Shown here: positions 13,689 to 21,161 of the stretch, in pieces
Position numbering within the stretch: the stretch's first letter is position 1
Layout of the letters: every line of letters starts with the position of its first letter
Assembly: GCA_017441845.1 (NCBI GenBank)
Contig: JAFRVB010000002.1
Span: forward strand, 1-34,105
Source: Bacilli bacterium
GTDB taxonomy: Bacteria; Bacillota_I; Bacilli_A; RF39; UBA660
DNA length: 34,105 nucleotides
Direction: 5' to 3'
Notes under the pieces: generated by a model
The model's database searches: none
What the model saw: the letters and a program-made list of their open reading frames with translations, nothing else
Told to the model about the DNA's origin: nothing
Made by a program: the position numbers and the translations under genes

Positions 13689-14906
13689 ATGAAGAATACT
13701 TATGATTTTTATTTTGATAGAGACGTATTTACTTGTAAATATGATAATGGTAAGAGACTCAGAGTCTTAAGAGACTATGATGCTTTAAGAATGCTTCATA
13801 GGATTGATAGATATAGATTTTCTTCTTTTAAAGTTAAAGAAAATATATCTAATAATAGAAGAAGATTATATTTAGAAATGAATAGTAATAATAATAGAGT
13901 ATTTATACATAGTTTTAAAAAATTTGATGAAAATGAATTATTTGAAGAAATGCCTAATCATTTACAAGAAATAGAAAAAGCTTGTGATAAGTATGCGAAA
14001 AAGAGATTTAGTCCTAAGAAAGAAATAGTTAAGAAGTTTGTTGCTACAGCGACTGCTTTAGCTTTAATGACTGGAGGAGCTTCTTTAGCTTTAAACAAAG
14101 ATAAGAGTATTTATAATTCTAATCAACCATATACTATAGAGCAAGAATATGTTAATTATGAAGAAGCTAATAATATTGATACTCCTATAGAAAAAGAGGT
14201 AAAAGAAGTTACGGAAGTTGTTAAAGAAGAGATTTCTCAAAGAGATTATGGTTTTGAAGATAAAACTGATTCTGAAACATATAAGTATGTTGAAAATAAT
14301 TATAGTGATGTTATTGAAAGAGTTAGTAATGAAAGAGGTATATCTAGTGAATTATTAATGGGTATGGTTACTCAAGAATCTTCAGGTAAAGATCCTAATT
14401 TAATGCAGATAACTTATAGTGTATGGAATGATCATGTATTTACTACTTATAACTTTGAAACTGGTAAAGAAGAAAAAATAGTTATCAGTAATAATCCAGG
14501 TGGTTACAAGAGTAGTGTTAAAGTATTATCTCCTGAAGATATGAATGATCCATATAATAATATTACTATAGGTAGTTTAATATTTAGAGATGCTTTAGAG
14601 ACATATGATTATAATATACCTTTAGCTATTCAAGCATATAACTTTGGTTATGGTAATATGAATAAAGTATTATCAGCTTATAGTGAAGATTCTGGTAGAA
14701 GTAGAGATTTAATTATTTCTGATACTAATAATATAGATTTTACTAATTATACTAATGTTGTTGTAGGACAAGGAGATAGTGAATATCTAAATCATGTTAT
14801 GAGGTACGTTGATACTGATAAAGTTTCAGTTAAGAAACTAACTAATAATGATGTTATAGATATAGATTTTCAATTTAGAAGTCAATCACAAGATAAAACT
14901 AAATAG
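13689..14906 (+). CDS. Membrane-anchored lytic transglycosylase (SLT / lysozyme-like)
   Basis: 405 residues in three parts: a basic N-terminal domain of about 110 residues that would be cytoplasmic, one membrane helix (116-135, FVATATALALMTGGASLAL), and an extracytoplasmic linker with a lysozyme-like domain (about 200-375). That domain shows the SLT signatures MVTQESSG (catalytic Glu230), LMQIT, and AIQAYNFGYGN, followed by YLNHVMRYV. It would cleave peptidoglycan glycan strands. The inward N-terminal domain, not recognised, is unusual for a simple secreted hydrolase and suggests a link to a cytoplasmic partner. A stretch of VKEVTEVVKEE follows the helix. The transcript appears leaderless. 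Confidence 0.83.
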   Translation: MKNTYDFYFDRDVFTCKYDNGKRLRVLRDYDALRMLHRIDRYRFSSFKVKENISNNRRRLYLEMNSNNNRVFIHSFKKFDENELFEEMPNHLQEIEKACDKYAKKRFSPKKEIVKKFVATATALALMTGGASLALNKDKSIYNSNQPYTIEQEYVNYEEANNIDTPIEKEVKEVTEVVKEEISQRDYGFEDKTDSETYKYVENNYSDVIERVSNERGISSELLMGMVTQESSGKDPNLMQITYSVWNDHVFTTYNFETGKEEKIVISNNPGGYKSSVKVLSPEDMNDPYNNITIGSLIFRDALETYDYNIPLAIQAYNFGYGNMNKVLSAYSEDSGRSRDLIISDTNNIDFTNYTNVVVGQGDSEYLNHVMRYVDTDKVSVKKLTNNDVIDIDFQFRSQSQDKTK

Positions 14907-14920
14907 TTTTATCTTTTTTT
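14891..14920 (+). terminator. Intrinsic terminator
   Basis: AGATAAAACTA (14891-14901) and TAGTTTTATCT (14904-14914) form an 11-bp stem, followed by Ts leading into the next promoter. Confidence 0.8.
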
Positions 14921-14921
14921 A

Positions 14922-14930
14922 TGTTAGAAT
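14922..14930 (+). promoter_or_regulatory. Extended -10 promoter giving a leaderless transcript
   Basis: TGTTAGAAT ends six bases before the ATG at 14937. A TAG stop in frame at 14925 excludes an earlier start, and no ribosome binding site is present. Confidence 0.6.
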
Positions 14931-14936
14931 AAGGCT

Positions 14937-15827
14937 ATGAGATTGAAAGAGTTAGAAAAATGTAGATTATGTCCAAGGAACTGTATGGTTAATAGATATG
15001 AAACAGTTGGTTTTTGTGGTGCTTCTGATAAAATTAAATTAAGTTATTATTCTACTCATATGTGGGAAGAACCAATAATCTCAGGTACTAATGGTTCTGG
15101 TACTATATTTTTCTCTAATTGTAATTTAAGATGTATGTTTTGTCAGAATAAAAAGATAAGTATAGATAATTATGGAAAAGAGATAAGTAACAAGAGATTT
15201 CAAGATATAATTTTAGAATTACAAGAAAAAGAGGTTCATAATATAAATTTAGTTACACCAACTATTTATGTTCCACAAATTGTATATAATATACAAAAAA
15301 TAAAAGATAAGATAAAAATCCCTATAATATATAATACTAGTTCTTATGAGAATACTGATACTATAAAATTACTTAATAATACTATAGATATTTATCTAGC
15401 AGACTTTAAGTATTTCAATAATGAGTTAGGAGAAAAATACTCTAATTGTAAAAACTATTTTGATGTAGCTTCTAAAAGTATAGATGAAATGTATAAGCAA
15501 GTTGGTAAGTTTAAAATAAAAGATAATTTAATAGTAAAAGGACTAATAGTAAGAATATTAGTATTACCAGGAGAAATAGAAGATTCAATTAAAATACTCA
15601 ATTATTTATATTCTAAGTATAAAGATAATATTATTATAAGTATTATGAATCAATATACTCCTATAGAAGTATATAAGTACTCTAATTTAAATAGAAAAGT
15701 ATCAGAAGAGGAATATAACAAGGTAATAGATTATGCTTGTGATATAGGCATAAAACACGCTTTTATACAAGAAGGAGATACTCAAGAAGAAAGTTTTATT
15801 CCTAATTTTGATATTTCAATATTATAA
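14937..15827 (+). CDS. Radical SAM protein, PflX / pyruvate formate-lyase activase-like
   Basis: 296 residues. The radical SAM cluster CxxxCxxC is NCNLRCMFCQN (Cys62, Cys66, Cys69), preceded by a further cysteine set CRLCPRNC...GFCG (Cys9, Cys12, Cys16, Cys27). This arrangement is that of the COG1313 (PflX) group, related to glycyl-radical-enzyme activases but of unproven function. It would bind a [4Fe-4S] cluster and S-adenosylmethionine. The N-terminal cysteines fix the start at 14937. No glycyl radical enzyme is nearby. The exported thioredoxin-like gene follows after 33 bases with its own possible promoter. Confidence 0.85.
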   Translation: MRLKELEKCRLCPRNCMVNRYETVGFCGASDKIKLSYYSTHMWEEPIISGTNGSGTIFFSNCNLRCMFCQNKKISIDNYGKEISNKRFQDIILELQEKEVHNINLVTPTIYVPQIVYNIQKIKDKIKIPIIYNTSSYENTDTIKLLNNTIDIYLADFKYFNNELGEKYSNCKNYFDVASKSIDEMYKQVGKFKIKDNLIVKGLIVRILVLPGEIEDSIKILNYLYSKYKDNIIISIMNQYTPIEVYKYSNLNRKVSEEEYNKVIDYACDIGIKHAFIQEGDTQEESFIPNFDISIL

Positions 15828-15833
15828 ATAATG

Positions 15834-15842
15834 TGGTATTAT
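15834..15842 (+). promoter_or_regulatory. Extended -10 promoter of the thioredoxin-like gene
   Basis: TGGTATTAT at 15834-15842. The predicted start at about 15849 coincides with the first base of the ribosome binding site GGGAGG. Confidence 0.45.
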
Positions 15843-15860
15843 TTTATTGGGAGGTTATTT

Positions 15861-16403
15861 ATGAAAAAGTTTGGTTTTTTATTTTTATTAATTGTTGCGT
15901 TCTTATTACCAGTTGTAGCTTTTGCGGAAGCTAAACCTGATAAAGAATTCAGCGCTGATCCTAAAGAAGTTAAAGTATATTTCTTCCGTGGAGAAGGTTG
16001 TTCACATTGTGCAGAAGCTGAAGAATGGTTTAAAAGTATAGAGAAGGAATACGGAGATAAATTCGAAGTAGTTGCTTATGAAACTTGGAATAATGAAGAC
16101 AATGATGCTTTAATGCATGAAATAGGAGATTATAAAGGAACAGAAGTTGAAGGAGTTCCATATATCTTAGTTGGTAATAATGCATGGAATGGATTTGATC
16201 AAAGTTATGCTAAAAACATCTTAGCTGAGATAGATGCCTTATATAAACAAGATCCTGATGAGAGATATGATATCATGGATTATGTTTCTGGAGTTAAGAG
16301 TGAAAATACTTTAGCTGCTAGTATAATTACAATAGTAGTTATTGTTATTATTGTAGCTGCTGTAGGAACATCAATATTCTTCTTAAGAAAGAAAGCAGAT
16401 TAA
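15861..16403 (+). CDS. Exported membrane-anchored thioredoxin-like protein
   Basis: 180 residues. A signal-like helix (5-22, ending VVAFAEA) leads to a thioredoxin fold with the redox motif GCSHC (Cys47, Cys50) and the cis-proline loop VEGVPYIL. A C-terminal helix (about 152-174, SIITIVVIVIIVAAVGTSIFF) is followed by RKKAD. It should sit outside the membrane and make, break or isomerise disulfides in exported proteins. The surface proteins nearby contain cysteines. The start at 15861 is chosen for GGGAGG upstream; an earlier in-frame ATG at 15831 overlaps the promoter. The CSHC dipeptide differs from the CGPC of thioredoxin. Confidence 0.8.
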   Translation: MKKFGFLFLLIVAFLLPVVAFAEAKPDKEFSADPKEVKVYFFRGEGCSHCAEAEEWFKSIEKEYGDKFEVVAYETWNNEDNDALMHEIGDYKGTEVEGVPYILVGNNAWNGFDQSYAKNILAEIDALYKQDPDERYDIMDYVSGVKSENTLAASIITIVVIVIIVAAVGTSIFFLRKKAD

Positions 16404-16428
16404 AAAAGAGTGTTACCACTCTTTTTTT
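16402..16428. terminator. Bidirectional terminator
   Basis: AAAAAAGAGTG and CACTCTTTTTTT pair around the loop TTAC. It lies between the converging thioredoxin-like and DUF285 genes. Confidence 0.82.
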
Positions 16429-16434
16429 ATTGTA

Positions 16435-18276
16435 TTAAACTAAAGTTAAGTATCCTCCTTGAGTAGTTGGTTTAGCCATACTTACATCAGTGTAACTAGA
16501 ATTAAAGTTCGGTAGACTACTACATAGATGAAACATTTGAGTACTTTGTGTAACATTACTTACATTCCATAATGATGATATTTTTATTTGGGTTAGATCA
16601 TGACAGTTATAAAACATTTGCCCCATATTTGTAGCAGCTGATGTATTAAAATTACTTAAATCTAAAGTAGTTAAGCTTTCTCCAAATGAAAACATATATG
16701 AGAAATCAGTTACTTTAGATGTATTAAAACTCGACAAATTCATACTTGTAATGTTAGGTGATTTATGAAACATACACTTCATAGTAGTAACATTGCTAGT
16801 ATCAAAATTATATAAGTTTATATATGATAGTCCAGGACATCCAGCAAACATATAACTCATATTTGTAGCACTAGAAGTAGTCCATGTACTAATATTAAGA
16901 ACCGTTAAATTTGAACACATTTCAAACATCGAAGTAAAGTTTTCTACTTTAGAAACATTATATCCTCGTAAATCTAAATTTACTAATCCATCACAATCAT
17001 AAAATATATATGACATACTTGTTACTTTTGAGGTATTAAAGCCAGTAGGATTGAAAGTTGCATTTGTACAGCTCGCAAACATGTTATGCATATCAGTAGC
17101 GCTAGAGGTATCAAATCCAGTTACATTTAAACTTGTTAGACTACTACAATCTCTAAACATATTAGAAAAATTTGTTACCTTGCTGGTATTAAAACTTGTT
17201 ACATTGAGACTTGTTAAGCAACTACAATAAGAAAACATATGTGACATATCTTCTACATTACTTGTATTAAAGTTACTTAAATTCAAACTTATTAATTCTG
17301 GACAAGTGGAAAACATATTATTCATCATTATTACTTTGCTTGTATTAAAGTGAGTTACATCTAAACTTGTTAGACTTCTGCATTGATGGAACATTGCATA
17401 CATACTTGTTACTTGAGAAGTATTAAAATTTGTTATGTCAAGGTTTGTTAAACTTTCACAAGTTGAAAACATTGCATACATGCTAGTTACTTGAGAAGTA
17501 TTAAAATTTGTTACGTCAAGATTTGTTAATTTTCTACAACTCATAAACATAAATGACATATCAGTTACTTTTGATGTATCAAAACCAATTATGGTTATGC
17601 TTGTTGTGTTAGAACAAATAGCAAACATAGCATTCATATTTGTTACTTTGGAAGTGTTGAAATTACTAAGATTTAGGCTTGTTAAACCAGTGCAACCATA
17701 AAACATAGATTCCATAGTTGTTACTTTATCGGTATTAAACTCAATTAAATTTAGATTTGTTAAACTACTACAGCCATGGAAGAAAAATGACATATTTGTA
17801 GCTTTGGAAGTATCAAAATTATTGTTAAAATTGATTACCTCTAATTCAGTAAACTGGTAGAATACAAATCCCGAATTGGTATTGGCTGTTACATCTCCAT
17901 TTCCTCCTATATATAGTTTATAATAACCTGCATTATTTGGATCATTTATTATCCAGGCCATCACTCTGCCATCACTATTCACTGATACATCCCATGTTTC
18001 TACTGCATCTGCAGGTATATTTTTATTATCTAAAACATCTATTGTTTTTATTTTGGTTTTATATGTCGAATTATGAAAATCAGTTGTTGAATTAAGGTTC
18101 CAAGGTCTAATCATATTCCCTTCATCCTTAGTATAATCAACATCTCCAGCTATTGATAAATTTTTATTTAAAGCACCAAAACCTACACTTACTAGTGTAG
18201 TTATCATTAATAATATAGCTATAGCTGTAGTTATATAGAACTTATAACTATTTAAGTATTCTTGTATTTGTTTCAT
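16435..18276 (-). CDS. DUF285 (BspA-like) leucine-rich repeat surface protein
   Basis: 613 residues. An N-terminal membrane helix (about 15-36, YITTAIAILLMITTLVSVGFGAL) anchors or exports it. An N-terminal region to about 155 is followed by about seventeen 26-residue repeats with the consensus M-xxMF-xxC-xxLTxLNLSxFNTSKVTN, the DUF285/BspA pattern. Such proteins display a long solenoid and are linked to adhesion or diversification in mycoplasmas and gut Firmicutes. There is no lipobox and no sorting motif; the C-terminus ends GGYLTLV, a natural cap of the repeat. A few repeats have lost the Cys (MKCMFHKSP, FSYMFSFGES). The start follows AGGAGA. Confidence 0.9.
   Translation of the reverse strand: MKQIQEYLNSYKFYITTAIAILLMITTLVSVGFGALNKNLSIAGDVDYTKDEGNMIRPWNLNSTTDFHNSTYKTKIKTIDVLDNKNIPADAVETWDVSVNSDGRVMAWIINDPNNAGYYKLYIGGNGDVTANTNSGFVFYQFTELEVINFNNNFDTSKATNMSFFFHGCSSLTNLNLIEFNTDKVTTMESMFYGCTGLTSLNLSNFNTSKVTNMNAMFAICSNTTSITIIGFDTSKVTDMSFMFMSCRKLTNLDVTNFNTSQVTSMYAMFSTCESLTNLDITNFNTSQVTSMYAMFHQCRSLTSLDVTHFNTSKVIMMNNMFSTCPELISLNLSNFNTSNVEDMSHMFSYCSCLTSLNVTSFNTSKVTNFSNMFRDCSSLTSLNVTGFDTSSATDMHNMFASCTNATFNPTGFNTSKVTSMSYIFYDCDGLVNLDLRGYNVSKVENFTSMFEMCSNLTVLNISTWTTSSATNMSYMFAGCPGLSYINLYNFDTSNVTTMKCMFHKSPNITSMNLSSFNTSKVTDFSYMFSFGESLTTLDLSNFNTSAATNMGQMFYNCHDLTQIKISSLWNVSNVTQSTQMFHLCSSLPNFNSSYTDVSMAKPTTQGGYLTLV
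16480..17830. repeat. Array of about seventeen 78-bp coding repeats
   Basis: These are diverged direct repeats encoding the 26-residue DUF285 units. Two adjacent units near 17400-17520 are nearly identical at DNA level, suggesting recent duplication. Confidence 0.8.
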
Positions 18277-18296
18277 AGTTATAATCTCCTAGTTTA

Positions 18297-18302
18297 ATTA
18301 TA
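18297..18302 (-). promoter_or_regulatory. -10 box of the DUF285 gene
   Basis: TATAAT on the minus strand, about 21 bases upstream of the start codon. No clear -35 was found. Confidence 0.4.
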
Positions 18303-18360
18303 ATACAGAGTATTCCTTATTTATATAAATATGGTTTAATTTATTTTTTACTTTACAAAA

Positions 18361-18381
18361 AAAAGAAGCAAGGCTTCTTTT
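18361..18381 (-). terminator. Intrinsic terminator of htrA
   Basis: AGAAGC and GCTTCT pair around a 3-base loop and are followed, on the minus strand, by eight Ts. Confidence 0.78.
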
Positions 18382-19462
18382 AATCTTTTGAACTATTTAA
18401 TGTTACTTTGATATTTTTCTCTTTATTATGTCTTATTACTGTTAGTGTTATGGTATCATTTGCTTCGTATTGATATAGTTCATATCTTAAGTGAGCTACA
18501 TCTTTTACTTTTTTACCATTTAATTTAGTAATAATATCATCTTCTTTAATACCAGCTTTTTGAGCTCCAGTACCTTTTACTACTCCAACTACTACTACAC
18601 CTTCAACATCACTATTAGTATACATAGATTCATTTATATCAGTCATTTTAACACCTAGTAGAGGCCAATCTATATCTTTTCCTGATTCTAGGTTTTTAAT
18701 ATGTTTTTGAGCAAATTCTACAGGTATAGCAAATCCCATTCCTTCGATTTGAGCATCTACTAATTTCATAGAACAAATACCTATTACTTCTCCATTAACA
18801 TTTAATAGTGGCCCTCCTGAGTTACCAGGATTTAGTGAAGCATCTATTTGAATAACATTCATTACCCAATCATTAGAATTATATTCTGAAGTAGATACTG
18901 AAACCATTCTATCTTTACCAGAAATAATACCAGCTGTAACACTTCCTGCATAATCATTACCCATAGGTGTACCTACAGTAAATACTGTATCTCCTATTTT
19001 AGAAGTTGTACTCTTACCTATTTGAGATACTAATTTAACATACTTCTTATCTATTCTTAGAACAGCTAAATCTAAATATGTATCTCCTCCTAGTACTTTA
19101 GCTTCTATTTCTTCATTATTTGTATTAATTAATCTAATATCTTTCATTTCTTTAACTACATGTTGATTAGTTAATAAGTATCCATATTTTGCATCTACTC
19201 TATATACAAATGCTGTACCTGTAGAAGCTAATTGTTTTCCTTGATATCCATTAACTACCATTACAGCATCATAAATCTTCTCTACTGAAGCTGCTAAAGA
19301 AGATTTTTCAAATACTTGTGTACCATTATTAATAACAGTATTATTTCCTCCCTCACTAATCTTATCTAATACAGGAGTCCATTTTAGTATTCCTAACATA
19401 AATAGTCCTCCTACTATAAATGAAAATATTATTGTTAATGCTAAATTATTCTTCTTTTTCAT
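18380..19462 (-). CDS. htrA: HtrA/DegP-type membrane-anchored serine protease
   Basis: 360 residues. An N-terminal helix (about 7-25) anchors an extracytoplasmic trypsin-like domain with triad His101 (TNQHVV), Asp131 (YLDLAV) and Ser215 (GNSGGP). A PDZ domain (about 258-355, LGVKMTD...GIKEDDIITKLNGKKV) follows. It degrades or refolds misfolded exported proteins, which fits a region rich in secreted proteins. The start at 19462 follows AAAGGAG embedded in the end of the upstream gene; an in-frame ATG six codons earlier contains that ribosome binding site and is less likely. It overlaps the Abi_2/HEPN gene by 17 bases and shares its transcript, an odd pairing. Confidence 0.93.
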   Translation of the reverse strand: MKKKNNLALTIIFSFIVGGLFMLGILKWTPVLDKISEGGNNTVINNGTQVFEKSSLAASVEKIYDAVMVVNGYQGKQLASTGTAFVYRVDAKYGYLLTNQHVVKEMKDIRLINTNNEEIEAKVLGGDTYLDLAVLRIDKKYVKLVSQIGKSTTSKIGDTVFTVGTPMGNDYAGSVTAGIISGKDRMVSVSTSEYNSNDWVMNVIQIDASLNPGNSGGPLLNVNGEVIGICSMKLVDAQIEGMGFAIPVEFAQKHIKNLESGKDIDWPLLGVKMTDINESMYTNSDVEGVVVVGVVKGTGAQKAGIKEDDIITKLNGKKVKDVAHLRYELYQYEANDTITLTVIRHNKEKNIKVTLNSSKD

Positions 19463-20399
19463 GTTCTTTACTCCTTTCAATATTAACTATATCTTTCCAA
19501 TTATTTGGAAATCCCATTCTCTTTAATACTTCTGATAATTTTATAGATACTAGATTGTAATTTAAAGTCTCTATAACATGATCTATTTCATATATTAGAT
19601 TTTTAAAATCTTCTTTAGATAATAATTGTTTTAGCATTATTACTAAAGCAAATAAATCATTTTTACCTTGAGTATATTCTTCATCTTCTTTTTTAATCTT
19701 TAATAATTTATGATAAATAGTTGGGTTGATTGACTTCTGAGTTCTATTTTCAAATAATATATCTTCATGAGCACATAGATTTCTGTAATTAGCAAGTACT
19801 GGTAAGTAATCTATTAATTCTTCTACATCAATATTATATATATTAGCTATTTCTTTTTGATCTTCTGCTTTTAATATTGAATATAGTTCACTTACTATTC
19901 CAAATGATAATACTTTTACTAAGATCCATAATGGAATATATCCATAATTAGATTGATAGTGAAGAGTAGCTGAGTGTTGAGCTCCATTTACTCTTATTTG
20001 TCTTTTCATTTTAGAAATAAGATCACTTACTTGCTTTTGTTTTAATGGATCTCCAGTAAAGTTTTTATTTCTTAAATAATCTTTTTCTTTGATACCATAT
20101 TTCTTTGATAAAACATATGAAGTTATTGACTTTAAGTTATTTTCTATAACTAATAGATACTTAAAGACAATATTTCTTAAACTTCTATCAAATAAAAACA
20201 AACTATATAATTCTTCAAATCTAGTACCTGGAATGAACTTATCTTTTTCAGATAGAAATAGATGTCTGTATCCATTTAGAAAAAAGTAATTCTCCCTTAA
20301 TAGTATCTGTTTAGTATACTCATCATCCTTAATAGTCAACCCTTTTTCTTTTAGGATATCGATTTGTTCATTAAGTGTTTTAAACTCTTTTGTTACCAT
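19446..20399 (-). CDS. Abi_2 family (AbiD/AbiF-like) HEPN protein
   Basis: 317 residues with the Abi_2 pattern: an N-terminal TLNEQIDILKEKGL, then ENYFFLNGYRHLF, FDRSLRNIVFKYLLVIENNLKS, and NYRNLCAHEDILFENR. The last contains the HEPN nuclease signature R-x4-H (Arg206, His211). Abi_2 proteins are known from phage abortive infection and are probable RNases. The catalytic motif is intact, so the protein may be active. No antitoxin gene is adjacent; the gene downstream, htrA, overlaps it. Its own promoter (TGATATAAT, 20417-20425 on the minus strand) and AAGGTGA precede the ATG, leaving no room for a long upstream RNA. Confidence 0.85.
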   Translation of the reverse strand: MVTKEFKTLNEQIDILKEKGLTIKDDEYTKQILLRENYFFLNGYRHLFLSEKDKFIPGTRFEELYSLFLFDRSLRNIVFKYLLVIENNLKSITSYVLSKKYGIKEKDYLRNKNFTGDPLKQKQVSDLISKMKRQIRVNGAQHSATLHYQSNYGYIPLWILVKVLSFGIVSELYSILKAEDQKEIANIYNIDVEELIDYLPVLANYRNLCAHEDILFENRTQKSINPTIYHKLLKIKKEDEEYTQGKNDLFALVIMLKQLLSKEDFKNLIYEIDHVIETLNYNLVSIKLSEVLKRMGFPNNWKDIVNIERSKEHEKEE

Positions 20400-20416
20400 G
20401 ATCTCACCTTAGTATA

Positions 20417-20425
20417 ATTATATCA
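20417..20425 (-). promoter_or_regulatory. Extended -10 promoter of the Abi_2-htrA unit
   Basis: TGATATAAT on the minus strand, separated from the T7SS-operon terminator by about 20 bases. Confidence 0.6.
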
Positions 20426-20443
20426 TATTTTATTAAATAAACA

Positions 20444-20469
20444 TTAAAAAAAGGAGAATTTTTCTCCTT
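20444..20469 (-). terminator. Intrinsic terminator of the T7SS operon
   Basis: AAGGAGAA and TTCTCCTT pair and are followed, on the minus strand, by a T-run. It begins at the stop of the 72-residue gene. Confidence 0.8.
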
Positions 20470-20686
20470 ATTTTAATGTTTCTTTTAAATAACTTAGTGT
20501 TTTATCTGCTGCAGAATTCATTTCTATAGTTGTTTCTAAATATTTATAATAACTTTCTACAGTAGCAACAAAATCATTTAATTCAGAACTTTGTTTAGTA
20601 GGTGTAAGTTTTCTTAATTCAATAAGTGATTGTTTTAACTTTTCTATTATTTGGCCAACTTCTTCATAAGTAAATTTACCTATCAT
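20468..20686 (-). CDS. Small helical protein at the end of the T7SS operon
   Basis: 72 residues, predicted all-helical (FTYEEVGQIIEKLKQSLIELRKL, then a helix from about 35 to 70). It lacks the WXG motif but has the size and two-helix character of WXG100/Esx-like or Lap-like proteins that pair with T7SS substrates. Its ATG overlaps the previous gene's TGA (ATGA), with AGGAG only one base from the start, so translation is probably coupled. The function is inferred only from position. It could be a substrate, a chaperone or an operon-specific partner. Confidence 0.7.
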   Translation of the reverse strand: MIGKFTYEEVGQIIEKLKQSLIELRKLTPTKQSSELNDFVATVESYYKYLETTIEMNSAADKTLSYLKETLK

Positions 20687-20886
20687 TCTCCTAAAGTCTC
20701 CATTTCTTGTTTATTATTATTTTCATCTTTAGAATAATTCTCTGCTAGTTCAACCACTTTATTTTTATATTCATCAATACTATCTAGATGAGCTATATTA
20801 TCTTGATTATCATAAGCTTGTCTCATCTTATTAGTACAATCATATATAGTATTGATTATAGTTACATATTTTTCATAATCACTCAT
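20683..20886 (-). CDS. Small helical protein of the T7SS operon
   Basis: 67 residues, helical, acidic and polar (YEKYVTIINTIYDCTNKMRQAYDN), with one cysteine and no WXG motif. The start follows TAGGTGA, which includes the stop codon of yukD. It ends with TGA immediately followed by in-frame TAG, the only TGA stop I found in the window. Overlapping stop and start with the 72-residue gene suggests that the two act as a pair, possibly a heterodimer. No family was recognised. Confidence 0.7.
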   Translation of the reverse strand: MSDYEKYVTIINTIYDCTNKMRQAYDNQDNIAHLDSIDEYKNKVVELAENYSKDENNNKQEMETLGE

Positions 20887-20894
20887 TTTATCAC

Positions 20895-21152
20895 CTACAT
20901 TAATATTATCTTAGATCCATTCTCTAGATCTGTATCCATTACAGTAGAATTAACATTATATATTTCACCTGTTTCAGTACTAAAGAAATTAGTATCTTCT
21001 TTAATAATATATGCATGATCTGTTAAATCTACTAAGGCTTCTTCTATTAAATTCTTAACTGTACCTATCTTTTTATTTATTGGTATATATAAGTCATATG
21101 TTTTTTCTATAGAAGGTATTGATAATTCTACTAATATTTTATTCTTGTTCAT
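20895..21152 (-). CDS. yukD: EsaB/YukD-type ubiquitin-like T7SS protein
   Basis: 85 residues with the YukD ubiquitin-like pattern: strands ILVELSIPSIEKTYDLYIPINKKIGTVKNLIEEAL, then a long loop and the end VMDTDLENGSKIILM. The turn DxLxNGxxIIL is typical. YukD/EsaB is a cytoplasmic component of Firmicutes type VII secretion. It follows essC by nine bases, and its ribosome binding site TAGGAGG contains the essC stop codon, so the two are tightly coupled. Confidence 0.85.
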   Translation of the reverse strand: MNKNKILVELSIPSIEKTYDLYIPINKKIGTVKNLIEEALVDLTDHAYIIKEDTNFFSTETGEIYNVNSTVMDTDLENGSKIILM

Positions 21153-21161
21153 AATTACCTC

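Noticed and set aside
16480-17830. Regular 78-bp repeats as a possible CRISPR array
   Set aside because: They are in-frame coding repeats without unique spacers, typical of DUF285.
20468-20886. WXG100 (EsxA-like) identity for the two small T7SS-operon proteins
   Set aside because: Size and helicity fit, but neither contains a WXG motif, so I did not assign the family.
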